This document shows, piece by piece, positions 37,340-48,873 of a DNA stretch of 64,000 nucleotides (the first letter of the stretch is position 1; each line of letters begins with the position of its first letter). The notes beneath the pieces were generated by a model. The model saw only the letters and a list, made by a program, of their open reading frames with translations. It searched no databases and had not been told where the DNA came from. Source of the stretch: Crotophaga sulcirostris (taxonomy: Eukaryota; Chordata; Aves; Cuculiformes; Crotophagidae). Both the position numbers and the translations under genes were made by a program. The stretch spans positions 306,620-370,619 of the forward strand of contig VYZB01000329.1 of the NCBI GenBank assembly GCA_013397455.1. Reading direction: 5' to 3'.

Positions 37340-38262
37340 ATCCAAGAGTCCTCAACAGCTTCCCAAGGAGATAGCTCAATTATTTCAATACTGATAAGTC
37401 TTGACAATTCCGGAAGACTAGAAGAGTAAAAATGCTGTGCCAATATTAAAGCAGGTTAAATCAGGCAGGTTACTGGACATCAATCCCAGACAAAATAACG
37501 GAGAAGTTGCTAAATGAATAAATTGATATAATTAAAAATTGGCTGACGTTTCCCAAAAGTAACCAGTCACAGGGTACACTTCTAACCCTAGTGTCAGCTG
37601 TCAAGGATTGCCTGAAGGGTGACCACATCTGATATAAAATGTTCTTAAAATATTGGCATAATGTAATTGTGAATGACACAAAAACTGGTGGAAGAGCATA
37701 CACAAAATTTGTTGATTTACATAGCCAACTGAGACAATTTCAATTAACCAGTTCAATACAGCTAAACTTCTGCATGTATTCAAAAATGGATCTTAAGAGA
37801 CAAGAAACAGAGCAAATTTCCTAATGTAATTCTGAAAAAACCCATACACAAACGTTTTATTGCATAAACTGAATAACAAATACCAGCAGGGTGATGATGT
37901 TACCTCTGTATGTAATATTGATGAGATTGATACTAGAATATTATACACACATCTGGTGTCCATATTTGGGGAAATAAAAATTGGAAAAAAAATTGGAAAG
38001 GATGCAGAAAGAACCTTAAAAATTGTTCTGGGATGGAGAAAATGACTTACAGTGGGGCACTGGAAATACTCAGTCTGTTTAGATTATAGTAGATTTAAAG
38101 GTGGCTTGATTATGTAAGCATGTACATTCATTAGGAAAAACACTGAACACTGAAAGGACCTTTGAACCAAAGAGAAAGGGTCTAAAGAAGATCAGTGGAT
38201 GCAAGCTAAAACCAGATAAGTTTAGTTTAATAAGGCATAAGGTGAGTGAGTTTAGTCAGAAA
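37340..38262 (+). mobile_element. Ancient amniote CR1 (L3-like) relic, reverse transcriptase to C-terminus
   Basis: This plus-strand relic differs from the avian CR1 copies and resembles the old CR1 lineages still seen in turtles and crocodiles. Matching pieces, in the expected order: the pre-RT block 'AAGAGTCCTCAACAGCTTCC' and 'GGAGATAGC' (37347-37376), 'TGTGCCAATATTAAAGCAGG' (37435-37454), 'GACATCAATCCCAGACAAAA' (37475-37494), 'ATTAAAAATTGGCTGAC' (37530-37546), a decayed catalytic region read as 'NDTKTGG' where functional copies have DDTKIGG (37672-37692), 'TTACCTCTGTATGTAAT' (37900-37916), 'ACATCTGGTGTCCA' (37949-37962) and 'GGTGGCTTGATTATG' (38101-38115). The last piece is 'GGATGCAAGCTAAAACCAGA' followed by 'TAAG' (38197-38220). 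Indels are large; between the RT and C-terminal parts much is lost. Its age should predate the avian CR1 radiation. The 5' limit is approximate. Confidence 0.75.
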
Positions 38263-41075
38263 AAAAGGAGCTACAAAAAAAATATTGAGTTCTCCTCTTC
38301 ATGCTAATATTGGCTTCATTCAGAAAGATGTGCTTTAGCAAAAAAAAAAAAAAGCTATTCTTTAGTCAGAGATTTGTGCTCAGTTTAATATACGGAATTG
38401 CCCAAATATTCTTTCTGAACTTAAACATTTTATGTAGGATACAACTCATTTAACTTTAGTTGCCTACAGTGTAGACATCTGAACCTCAACCTGTCTAAGA
38501 TTGCCACAGAGTCAACAAATACTTTGGGGCCTGGATTCATCTCACGCATTATAGAAACCTGCATTAGGATGAGATCAATGTTGTGAAGTGCCTATTTCTC
38601 TCTGCTGTAAAGGAGATGTTATAAAGGGAACAAAAAGAGGCTATAAAGGGAATTTGAATAACTAGCTCTGGTGTAGAAATTTCCACTGAAAAATGCATGC
38701 ATTCAGTCAGATGAATCCTACCTAGGTTTTGTGTCTAAGTGACAGGAAGACATTTTGACAAACATTCCGTAGCAATAAATCCAGTTCAGCAGGAAAAGCA
38801 GCACCTGGATCTCTGCTAGGATTAGATGAGGTAGAGGTTTAAGGTATTTCTTCTGTGCCTAATGTGTAGCTGTTTACACACATTTATTTAGACTCTGTCT
38901 TCCATCTGTTTCAGGCTCAAACATATTTTAAAACAAAATAATAAAAATTTATGCTTTCCCAATATTTTTAAAAGTTAATAAGAAAAGGGAGTTAAAGATG
39001 AGGGATTAAATATCTATTCACTAAGGGCCCAAATTTTCATCACCACCCACTAATCCAACCCAGTGGGAGGACATAACAAAATGATAACCAGAGTGAAATA
39101 AGATCTTGCTGTGAATCTGAATTTTGGGATGTTTTCCTGTGTGCTTTGCATTTTGTGTTAGTACAAGGCAGAATATATCTTTCCAACAACAGAGGAAAAC
39201 CTGAGAATGAAATAAGTCACAGCTCTTAAAGGACAGCAAGCCTCAGTCACTGGGAGCAGGCACACGAACACACACAGAGTTAAAGGGCTTGTGAAGTTTG
39301 AGGGGTTTTGTGTTTGGAAATAAGCAAGATCTCCCACACCAGAGCCCTGGTAAACTTTTTACACAAACAACATGGCTTGAAGTCAAGGGAAGATTTGCCT
39401 CGGGAAGGACTAGAGGGTTGGATTTAATGTACTGTTCATTATGGCTATTTTCCTTTTCTTTATGAGCCATCTGGGAATCTATCTCCCTGTTTTAACTGAC
39501 ATGAACTATTTTGTTTCAACATTATTTTTTACTGTTCTAGCCTGTATGCTTTATTGATGCTGATTATAATTTGGTTGTTCACCAACTTAAATTGAAAGGA
39601 AAAACTGCAATCCAAACCCATTTCTGTAGTGATTTAAGAACAGCTAACATACGATGCTTGGACCAAACTTTCTCATTAAATAGTTATTACCGAAATTTTT
39701 ATTTTTGTTAAGAAACCTTTTAATACCAAAGCACATTTTACGTATAAATATTTTAAAGTGCATAGTACTTCTTCTAGATAGGCTAATAACTTAAACGAGA
39801 ACATTATACAAGCATTGAAAATTATTAAGGACTTAAAAGAGACACTCATGGAGCATCTAAAAAGGGTAGGATTCAGTTTGGACATTGTACATTAACTATG
39901 TGCAATAACTGGTTATGTTGATATATGCAACAAAGCATCTATCCTTACTGAAAATAGTGAAAACATTAATATATTTAAAATAATAACAGAATTTTTTTCT
40001 CCCTAAAAATGACTTAATTTGTGGAACTTCTTGCTACAAGAAAAATGGAAAATAAATCTCAGCATGTCTTTTCTTAGATCACATTTTTAAGATTGCTCAA
40101 AGTACAATTGTAAAATAATGCACATGGAGACTTGGAAGTTCATTAGTTAGCTATTAAATAAAGGAGATAATGTACACTTTATCATTTTCTAGAAGTTCAA
40201 AATATAGTTCTTTATACAGTCGTTTTTATTATTTATAGAGATCAACAAAGGCAGAAAAAAATTACACTGAATAATTGAAGTTTTAATGAGCAGACACAAC
40301 TTTTCACATATTTTTCCCCTGAAAGTTGGGTGAGACAGAGAATGGACAAGGCATTAGGTAAATTAGTAGAAGATGACCTTACAGTACCAGATCGAACACA
40401 ACTTAAGATTCTCTACAGAACAGACGTGAGCTATTGACTACCCATGCTCAAGGAGAAAATTCTCACTCAGAGTCACACTCGGAGTCATAAATTCTACCAA
40501 GTTATCAATAATGGCACATCTGTAATTTTCTCATATCTGACATTCCTTGTGAATCATTCTCAGACATAGGAATACTTTTCTTTTCTGAAACTCAATTCAA
40601 ACTTTAAAATACTAGTTTCTTATCTCAACTTAGCATAGCCTGAGGTACCCTACCACAAGGCGTAGAACTCCTCCTGCCCCCATGTGGCCTACCTTTAGGC
40701 CTGAAATATTTGCTATTCTTTACAACAGAATACGTTGTCAGCTTGCCTTACATATGAAGATTGGCTGCTCTTTACCATCTTACACATTTATCCTTTCCTT
40801 CCTGGTGACAATATGAATATAGATTGTAAGCAGAAGGACAAAGAGGAGACCGAAGTCTGATTGGGTGACTGTAAGTTGAAGAACCAGTTTTAGTGGATAA
40901 AAAGAGATGAACAGATGCTGGACACTTACCTGATTAACTGGAGCAGTTCTTGGACTACCTGAAAAATGAACCATAAATTATTTGAGGAAACACGTACTTT
41001 CTTAGCTCCAGAATGGTTCCTGGATGTGACACAATATGTGATGTGGACAACCTGGGGAGCAGGACCGTGACATGA
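38263..41075. other. Unique sequence without recognised gene
   Basis: About 2.8 kb, strongly AT-rich. It contains an A15 run (38340-38354), only short open frames and a candidate minus-strand microexon at 40930-40958. Confidence 0.5.
40930..40958 (-). other. Candidate 29-nt microexon, minus strand
   Basis: On the minus strand, an acceptor GGTTCATTTTTCAG abuts a 29-nt segment that ends with a perfect donor, AATCAG|GTAAGTGTCC (exon end at 40930, intron GT at 40929-40928). Two frames stay open: one reads 'VVQELLQLI', the other 'SPRTAPVNQ'. Both splice sites are strong, but a 29-nt spacing can arise by chance and I know no protein match. Confidence 0.18.
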
Positions 41076-41325
41076 AGTAGTTAAAAGGTTGCTGCGAAGA
41101 TGAACAGAATAACCTGTCCTCCAGATCTCTTGAGGACAGGGAGAATCAGTTTAGACCATAGAAAGAACTTTCTGATGGTAAGGAGAGTTGAGAGCCCTGG
41201 AATAGCTCGTTTGGCGACTGGTGCAGTTTCTCTTGCTGGCAGGTTGTAAGAACAGGTTAGACAAATGTGCCAGGAACGGTTTTGGTCTACTTGGTCTTTC
41301 CTTGGGTCAAATGGAGAGTTAAGAT
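41076..41325 (+). mobile_element. Ancient amniote CR1 relic, 3' terminal part
   Basis: Plus-strand relic of the C-terminal end and start of the 3' region of an old CR1. The order of recognisable words matches the turtle/crocodile-type consensus as I remember it: 'AAGGTTGCTGCGAAGATGAA' (41086-41105), 'CTTGAGGACAGG' (41129-41140), 'GAAAGAACTTTCTGATGGTA' and 'AGGAGAGTTGAGAGCCCTGG' (41161-41200), then 'TTGTAAGAACAGGTTAGACA' (41245-41264), and 'GGTCTACTTGGTC' (41284-41296). The segment that should read 'AAGCACTGGAATAG' is still visible as 'GAGCCCTGGAATAG'. It lies on the same strand as, and about 2.8 kb downstream of, the relic at 37340-38262. They could be separate insertions or one element pulled apart. 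Confidence 0.7.
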
Positions 41326-44300
41326 CACTTTTTCTGTTCATTTCAGACTCGCCTGCTAGAATATTATAATTTTTCATCCCAGATTGCTAAAGATAGAAAT
41401 GGTTTCCTTTTTCACGTTTTCCACTACTGCAAAAAATAACTTGTTATATCCACCTGAAAACACTAACAGACACAAAACCTCATTCTGTGCTTGTAAAAGT
41501 GAAAAAATCTACAGTTAAATTAAAGGATCTCTGTCCAGTTCTTCCAGTTTTGCTTCATGTGCTGAAACTACATACGACACATTTCATTTAATAAGACAAT
41601 ATTTACTCAGTAAATATATTTACCTCATTTCTTTGGCATTCTTTGCCTTTTATCTGTTGATTCTTTCACAAGTTGAAAAGCAAAATGACCATTATGGCAG
41701 AAAGCCTCTTTTCAGGATTTGCATATAGAAACCACCTCAGAATACCTCTGGTCAGATTTCACCTTGGTATGGCTTTAATTACAAAATTAAAGATATCTGC
41801 TTGAAGTATTACAGCCAAATACAGACCCAGGAGGTATTATATTCCCAGTTTTGAGATTAATGTGCTGGAAAGTCCCTGGTAATGAAATTTAAAAACATTC
41901 TAAATAGTGACCACTCGCCGATTTATGTGACAACCTGAATAATTAAAAAGATCTGCTTCAATCCCCTATCCATTAAGTACTTTTCTAATAACAATTTTCT
42001 GCCCAGAAATGGTCTCTACACCAAAATGTAGCACAACAATGAGAATTTCTCCTGTATCAGCTAGGCATCTTGGGATCTGTTTTATGATTCTACAAGGGTG
42101 TATAAAAGAGATAAGCTATAGCTATGCAGTAGAACTTTTCCCCATTCAGAGAGATTGTGGCTGAATTTTATTCCTTCTATTTCTTTCCAAAATAACCCTA
42201 CTGAATATTTTCCTCAATTCTTTATTGACTGCTTATAACCTATGCTGAAAGCCTGAGACTGCTGATTGGAAATTGTCTGCATTACAATGCCAGAATTCAC
42301 AAACTTAATTTCTGGCCTTCAGAGAAGCCATACATTCAAGATGGGTTAACTATCTGTCTGGCTCTTTAGACACCTACTGCACCACATCGGTAGAGGTATT
42401 CCCAGAATTGTTTCTCAGTTGTTGCTTTCTTTATAAATGCTGAGGTTTTTGCTGGTCAATATGTTCAAACTCTCCTCAGCCATGAGCATGCTTAGAGATG
42501 TCACAGACTGCTTAGAGGTCATGTTTAGGCTGCATCCAAAGGCTTCACAGTTTATTTTGAAGCTTTGTTAGGAAACTCTATCTTGCTAGTCAAGCTTAAT
42601 CCTCTAGTTATGTACAAAACATATCTAATATCGACTAGAAAAAGGTGAAGGGACAACCTACTTTGAACATGAGAGATGGTTATGGGATATACACCTGCTT
42701 GAACAGGACACTCATCTGAGAAGTCATGATACAATTCTCCTCAGAGCCAGGATGTGGGACACCTCCCACGTCCTAGATTTAGTCTTAAATTCGAAACTGT
42801 CAGTTGGACATTTTTCCTGCAGCTTTGGTTTTCCAAACAGGGCAGGAAAATCACATGTTAAACATCTGCCTGAGCTTAACAAACAGAATCAGGAGAAAGT
42901 TGATGAGGAAAAGAGATAGATAAGTAGCAGTTAGATTGCTTCAAGGAGATTTCCAGGTGTCTTTGTCTAAATCAGCTGCTTCTGCATCAAAATCCATCTT
43001 TTTTCTATTCATGGCAGCTGTCTTCTAACAGATGCCTCAGCCATGTGTCCTTCCACAGTGCTGTCAATTGCCTCAGGAAATTCAAAGAAATGTGAAAATA
43101 AAAATGTTCAGTGTTATAAAGAAAATGGATAAAGTAAAAATAATTATTGGGATCTAGCAAACACAATTATAAGGAAGTCAGTTATTCTTGTTGATAAAGG
43201 TTGATTTTATGGGGAAACTTGCTAAGACTACAGAAAACACTAAGTAACTCTCCTCTGACACCCTCTGTCAGTTTTAATGCGGTGGTCAAGGGGGTTGCTA
43301 ATAGTACACACATAAAATACTCCAGATTTTGATGGAATGACCAGATATTGAGGGTATTAAATAAATCAATTTTTAAAATATTTTAAAATCCTTTGAGTGG
43401 AAATTGTATTTAAAATATGCACAGTCAAGATGTTATACCAGGGGGTCACTGTGGTGTCTTTTCTTCTGAAGTAGCAATAACATTTGTGAACTTCGAATTT
43501 CACATATGTTTTTTCTCCATATAATGACTTTTCCAAAGGCAAGAAAATGCTGTTTTCTAATTCAGAGAAGAAGCGATGCAATATCGCCATTATCTTGATT
43601 TTGTTTTTCTTTCTTTCCTCTTTAGGGTCTTTGGAGCTAGATACACAAAAAATAACAGTCCTATGATTTATCTATAGTCCAGAGACATGAAAACAATGAG
43701 ACAAGGTGAGTGAAACTTCCTGCTGACGACAGTGTAACATAAAGTGAAAGAAAAAACTAAAGAGAAAAATCAAAAAAAGGCATTGAAAGAAGGTGAAACA
43801 AAAAATGTACAGTTAAATCATCTGTTGATTGTCTTTCTTATGTGAAAATTTTCAAAAGATATGTGTGACTAAAAAAGAAAAATATATCCTGAAGAAAAAT
43901 GAAGAGTTTCCACTTATTGTGGGTCACATGGATAGCGATTCCACACAAGTAAAGGGAGATCTGAAGGCTAGGACAGTGTGGATACTTAAGAAAAGAAAGT
44001 TAGGTTTGACATAATTATGTTGTACAACTCACTGGAGCCAAATAAAAGGTAACAAAGAAGTTAGACACCAGTTGTGAGTGGGCTACAGGGTGACATTTTT
44101 TCAGATTAGTGTGAAAGATATTATCTTATGAAGAAACACTTTGCTGAGATGTAGGATAGCCTAAGTAACCAGACCAAAGAACAAATTGTGCTGGATGTTT
44201 GCTAGAGACATTTTTGAGATCAGACAGGAAAAGGAATCGCTAGTTTTTGTCCAGATACTGAGGATTACAGCACTCTGGAAGTTAACTCACAGGGGTCAGC

Positions 44301-44642
44301 AACTCCACAGAGAGCTGTTCTGACTGTGCAATACATTTGTACTGTATATATCATTGAAACATCAAGAGGAAGAGTACGTTGTGTGACAAATCATACTGAT
44401 ACATTTAAACAACACTGACTAATGTAGAGGAAAGACCATTGGTCCAGAAGGAAAGATCAGTAGAAGAGTCATCCTGAACAACAGCTATTCCAATCTGAAC
44501 TGCAAAAATCTGTCTCACAAATACTCATTTCAACTTTAATTATCGTTATTTTAGTTACAGCCGCTTCTGATTAATATCAGAGGATAGTTCAGTGAAAAGA
44601 CATTATGTTATTCCACATTAAACCTTCAAAACGGTACCATGT
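41326..44642. other. Unique sequence with one exon-like segment
   Basis: About 3.3 kb of AT-rich DNA. It holds a well formed acceptor/donor pair at 43626-43705 (listed separately) and short open frames only. Confidence 0.5.
43626..43705 (+). other. Best exon-like segment of the window, non-coding
   Basis: A long pyrimidine tract, TTTTTCTTTCTTTCCTCTTTAG, in pieces TTTTTCTTTC and TTTCCTCTTTAG, ends at 43625. The donor GACAAG|GTGAGTGAAA begins at 43706. Both sites are close to the vertebrate consensus, and the 80-bp spacing is exon-like. All three frames contain stops within the segment (for example TAG at 43638-43640), so it cannot be an internal coding exon. It would fit a long non-coding RNA exon or a UTR exon. 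No partner exon is identified. Confidence 0.3.
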
Positions 44643-44755
44643 TCATAGGATCATGGGATCATAGAATAATCTGGGTTGTAAGGGACCTTCAAAGGTCATC
44701 CGCTTCAGTCCCCCCTCCTGCAATGAGCAGGGCCATCTTCAACAAGGTGAGGTTT
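44643..44755 (-). mobile_element. CR1 retrotransposon stub, minus strand
   Basis: Only about 110 bp of the CR1 3' end survives. The inverted tail ATAGGATCATGGGATCATAG is followed by GGGACCTTCAAAGGTCATCC, then the CCTGCAATGAGCAGGGCC block and CATCTTCAACAAGGTGAGG. After about 44755 homology ends. It is an extreme 5' truncation; the block order is the same as in 7663-8140. Confidence 0.88.
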
Positions 44756-45528
44756 CACCCTTGTTTTTACACTCTAGCTAAAAAGCATCCTCCATCGCTA
44801 TTTGCCTGGAATTTTAAGCTCCAGTCATCGAACCAGATGGCTGGACATGATCATCTTGAAACTCAAGTTATGAATCAAACCCTATGAGTTACAGTAGAAG
44901 CTGTTAGAAAATTGCCCATCTGAACCACTTGGAAAGCATTTCCACACAGTGGCTGGAGTCAGGAAGAGAGTGGCTGGCAAGCAGAACAGTGAACCAGTCC
45001 AATTAATGGACAAGAAAGATTAATAAAAGAATAGGGTTACTTTTTGGCTATGTTAATGACGAATTTTTATTTCCCTTTTCCTGTCCTTCAGCCTTTTCAC
45101 CACACACCTTTCCACCGACAAGAGGAGTAAACAAGAACTGGTCATGCAGGTTAGCATTGATAAAATCAAGTTCACAAGCAGATATTTCAAATCCTTTATT
45201 AACAGGGCCATAAACGACATATGCTGTTTGATTAGGATATGATGAAAAGAATTTATTAGCAGATGTGTATTCAGCTACACTGTTTTACTGGCAGCTTTAT
45301 GAGATTCTCTCCTAGGCTGACAGGTGCGGCCTGCCAGCTGCTTCGTACAGTAAACATGGGATGGAGACCATGCCATGTGCCATGATTTAATCAGTTACCA
45401 TCCACTGCTGGAAAATAAACAAGAGTTTGTGCATTTCTTTCAGTTCCACGTATATTAATTGAAACCAAATATTACAAATGACAGTGAGAGGGAGTATCAC
45501 TGATCAGAGAAGACTTAAATTTAATCGG

Positions 45529-45584
45529 ACACAGCCATGTAATACATAAATATAATAAAACACAGTCATGTAATACATAAATAT
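45529..45584. repeat. Tandem duplication, 31-bp period
   Basis: The 25-mer starting ACACAGCCATGTAATACATA occurs at 45529-45553 and again at 45560-45584 with one mismatch (GCC to GTC). A six-base linker (AATAAA) lies between. A small recent duplication, probably by replication slippage. Confidence 0.9.
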
Positions 45585-46959
45585 TTGGTTAAAAGATAGG
45601 AGAATTTTGTTAAACTTGGCAATGGGAAGTCTTTTGAAGTCTCATTTGTCAGTTAACATTCACAGGACAGTCAAATCTAGTCATTTGGGTCACAGCTGGC
45701 AAAAGAAAGATGATCTTCTTGGTTTATTGTTCTGATACAAAATTGTCATTACAAATTGAAAACACAGAGCAAATAAAAGAGGACAAATGGGGAACTTGTG
45801 TGGTTACGTATTTCTACTGTTGCGTCTGGCTGTACTTTGTTTAATAGAGGTTGCAGAATTCAAGATGTCTGTATCCTGGGTCTCATTACTATTGTTTAAA
45901 AATTTCTGTACCACTAGTTTACAATTAAAACGTTCTTTCTCAACTCAGTTCTCATATCTCACGTTTTCCATGCTCTAAATATGTGAAACCTGAACTAATA
46001 TTTTTAGCAAGTAACTGACAGATGCATTGAAACGTTTTTATTTCAAATATTTGCATGTCAAAATAAAGATATCTAAGATTTTTTTCTGCAGCAAAATGAG
46101 AATGTTCATGCATTTTAAAGGAAAATTAAAACTGCTAAATTGATGCAAGAACATTTTACAAAGGATGCTTTAGCTTTATTTTCTACGTGTTTAGAACAAA
46201 GGATGTCACGATTACAAAGCAGCTAGAAAACTCTCAAAACTCATTGCATAAATAATTACAGCAGTGATTCTTAAAAATTATGAAAATTGAAATTGTAATA
46301 ACATTTTGAAAAAAAAGTGGGCTTGTCTTTGAAGAGCCAGTAGAGTAATTTTCTTTTTATCATCCTAAGTGGATATTTAGATTTGAGTAGGTTTTCTGTG
46401 CTGGCTATGAGTCAAGTTTTTGCACAGAATCAGTTATCAGAGAAGGAACTGCACTAGCAGCAAAAGACTTTATTCTCTGTCTTGTTATCTGATTGTAATA
46501 ATTTCTCTGAAGAAGGCAGAGACTATTTTTGTTCTTTTGCTGCCAACATTTTTGAAAAGACAGGTTGCACTGCATTCTCTTGGATGACTTCTCATTTCTG
46601 GACTGGTACAGATTATGAAGTTTCTAACCCACAGAGATTCAAGTCTCTTCTAAGAGATGTTGGTTATTTGACTCAGAAGTCAACTTGTGGTTTCAGGTAT
46701 CTGTTCTTTTTTCTTATTAGGACAAGTAGTGTGTAAAGATATAACACCCATTTGAGAGAAGTTGACAGTGATATTTATTGATTGTACTAGTTAACTATAA
46801 GAAAAATACTATACATAAGCAAAGAGTAGGTAAACAAGGAAAGGTCTTGAACGTGTGCATCAGAACTTTGTTTTGGATTCAGCAGAAAAGGGGAGGCAGC
46901 TGAAAGACTGCAAAGAGCACGTGGAAATAATGCTCTTGTGAAGAGATATGTCTGTGGAT

Positions 46960-47226
46960 TGCAAACAACTTAGATTAGCAGCAAACAGAAGAGCTAAGGG
47001 TGATGGAATGAATGGGTGGAAACTTGCTAGGAATAAATATAGTCTGGAACTGGAAAATTTGGAACTAACAGAGAAAAAAAGGTTTGAAACAGTGCTATAC
47101 TGGCAGGGATCAAGACTGAAGCCTGCCTACTGTTTAAGAAGGGTCTTGCAGTTTTGTAACAAGGACTTTATGATGCAGTTTCCAGGACAAGGTTCAATGA
47201 TCCAGGATGTCTCTTTCGGTTCTGCT
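46960..47226 (+). mobile_element. Possible ancient CR1 3' tail
   Basis: The words 'AATGGGTGGAAACTTGCTAG' (47009-47028) and 'AGTCTGGAACTGGAA' resemble the block that reads 'AATGGCTGGAAGTTGAAG...CTGGAAATAAGG' in old amniote CR1s. Near the end, 'CAATGATCCAGGATGTCTCT' followed by 'TTCGGTTCTG' resembles their closing 'TAGATGATCA...TGGTCCCTTCTGG'. The middle cannot be matched by eye. A 105-codon frame runs over it, probably by chance. Confidence 0.3.
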
Positions 47227-47741
47227 GTGCATTGTTGTCACTGGAGTGAGGTGATAAAAGGATAATTTACGCAACGCCAGTTTTAATGATTTGAGAGAGG
47301 TGAGTTTCTAGCAATAATAGCCGAAGGAGCTGAAGCTGTGATAACGACTGCAGGGCATATTAGGCAGAAATATAATATTTTATGATGGAGGATAATGTAC
47401 TTATTCACCTTCATCCACTTTTTTTCTCTTCATTCTCCTTGGTGTATTTCCTTGTCGAAACACAGAACATAGCTCAGTCTTTTCAGGATTTTACAAGGAA
47501 AAGTATTATATCAAGAGCATGTCATGAACAATTTATTAGGAAACACCATTTAATATGCATCCACCTTGCAATCATCTTTTGTGATGCCTCAGAGAATTTT
47601 TCTTGAGCAACTACCAAGCAATAACTCAGTCTAGACTTTTCCACACAAAGATCCTCATCATTCTCTATTCTTCATATTTTCAAAGTAAGGTTTGCCTTGG
47701 TGCACGCATGTACTGAAACACTCCTTGCACCCTTTCCATAG

Positions 47742-47805
47742 AGATGCTTTCTGTCTTCTCCCAAGTCACATGACAGCCTCTGCATCAGGTAGAGGTCCAG
47801 GCTAG
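47742..47805 (+). other. Exon-like segment, plus strand
   Basis: Acceptor CTTGCACCCTTTCCATAG ends at 47741; donor GGCTAG|GTAAGAATGG begins at 47806. The 64-bp segment has stops in frames one and three. In frame two it is open for 20 codons, and the next codon, formed across the donor in unspliced sequence, would be TAG. So it is coding only if spliced to a suitable base, and more likely non-coding. Good splice signals, no partner. Confidence 0.2.
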
Positions 47806-48802
47806 GTAAGAATGGCATCTCCTGTGTTTCCCTTCAAAGTCTACATCTACATAAGTAAACTAAATTTTGTTGTGGCCCTCAAGTTAACATAGCATGACAT
47901 AGTTATGTCCATAGTATTAAACTATCTTCACTTCCAAAAGAAGGTGCCCACATTCAGAACCATTATTTAGAATATCATCATCCCATACATTATCCCCAAG
48001 GCACACCTGGGAATCATCAGAGAGAGTGCTAGTTATCTTGAATCAAAATCATGCGAGGCACCATTTAACCTTACAGATAATGGAGGTTTAGTGTCTGTGT
48101 CTGTGCCTTGTTTAATTTGCTGGTAAAAGTGAAACCTTAGGATACAGCTAAAAAGTCTGCAGTCTGGATCCACAACAACAACCTTCAGGGTGTAATAAAC
48201 CCATCATAGGATACACTTATATTACATGTCAAGCTCAGGTCAGCATTCTGGATCTGAACTCTAACTTACCTAGAGTGCAAAAATTTACAGCCCTAAAACA
48301 AGGTTGCAATTCCCTCGAAGGCAGATTTTTAAGTTCTTGGGCCTGCTAAGGTCCAGGGTGAGACAGCATATGAAACTCAGGTCTGGTTTGCAGGCTGAAA
48401 TTATTAAGGGCAGTCTAAAAATCTCCTAACCATCTCTCAACAGCTGGACACCAGTAAGTTGTCTGCAGAAATGGCCTCTTGAAGCACCCAGGACCATGAG
48501 GGCGGTCTGCAGTGCTGTGCTCAGCTGGCAGGAGGGCCATCACTAAGCCTCATATCCCATAATATAAACTAGTGCAGAAGACCAAGACTGGCTACGTTGC
48601 AAATATTGCCAAGTGAGAACATAATCTTCTTGTGTTCTTCCACCATGGAATTCTCAATTATTCTAATCCTGTCATATATAAAGTCTTTCTAACTTTGTTC
48701 CAATTGTCTTCAATGTAGCTTATGTGTCTGAACTGATTGCTGTTCGATTTCCTAAGCAATCTTACTCCACTCTTCCTCTCTGCCCAGAGTTAACTCTGCC
48801 AT

Positions 48803-48873
48803 CCACAGCCTGTCCTTAATCAGCTCAGGCTCTGAATACCACAGCCTGTCCCTAATTAGCTCAGGCTCTGAAT
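48803..48873. repeat. Tandem duplication, 36-bp period
   Basis: The 35-mer starting CCACAGCCTGTCCTTAATCA occurs at 48803-48837 and again at 48839-48873, with two substitutions, both T/C transitions. One linker base lies between. Two units only. Confidence 0.92.

Larger units (their letters stand above)
44756..48802. other. Unique sequence with a tandem duplication and a possible old CR1 tail
   Basis: About 4 kb, AT-rich. It contains the 31-bp-period duplication at 45529-45584, a 105-codon open frame (46948-47265 +) lying over a possible ancient CR1 tail, and an exon-like segment at 47742-47805. No recognised gene. Confidence 0.5.

Noticed and set aside
46083..46097. Good splice acceptor (TTTTTTTCTGCAG) near 46079-46091
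   Set aside because: No donor at exon-like distance, and the following frames close quickly.
46948..47265. 105-codon plus-strand open frame
   Set aside because: It overlaps a possible ancient CR1 tail and does not resemble a protein I know.
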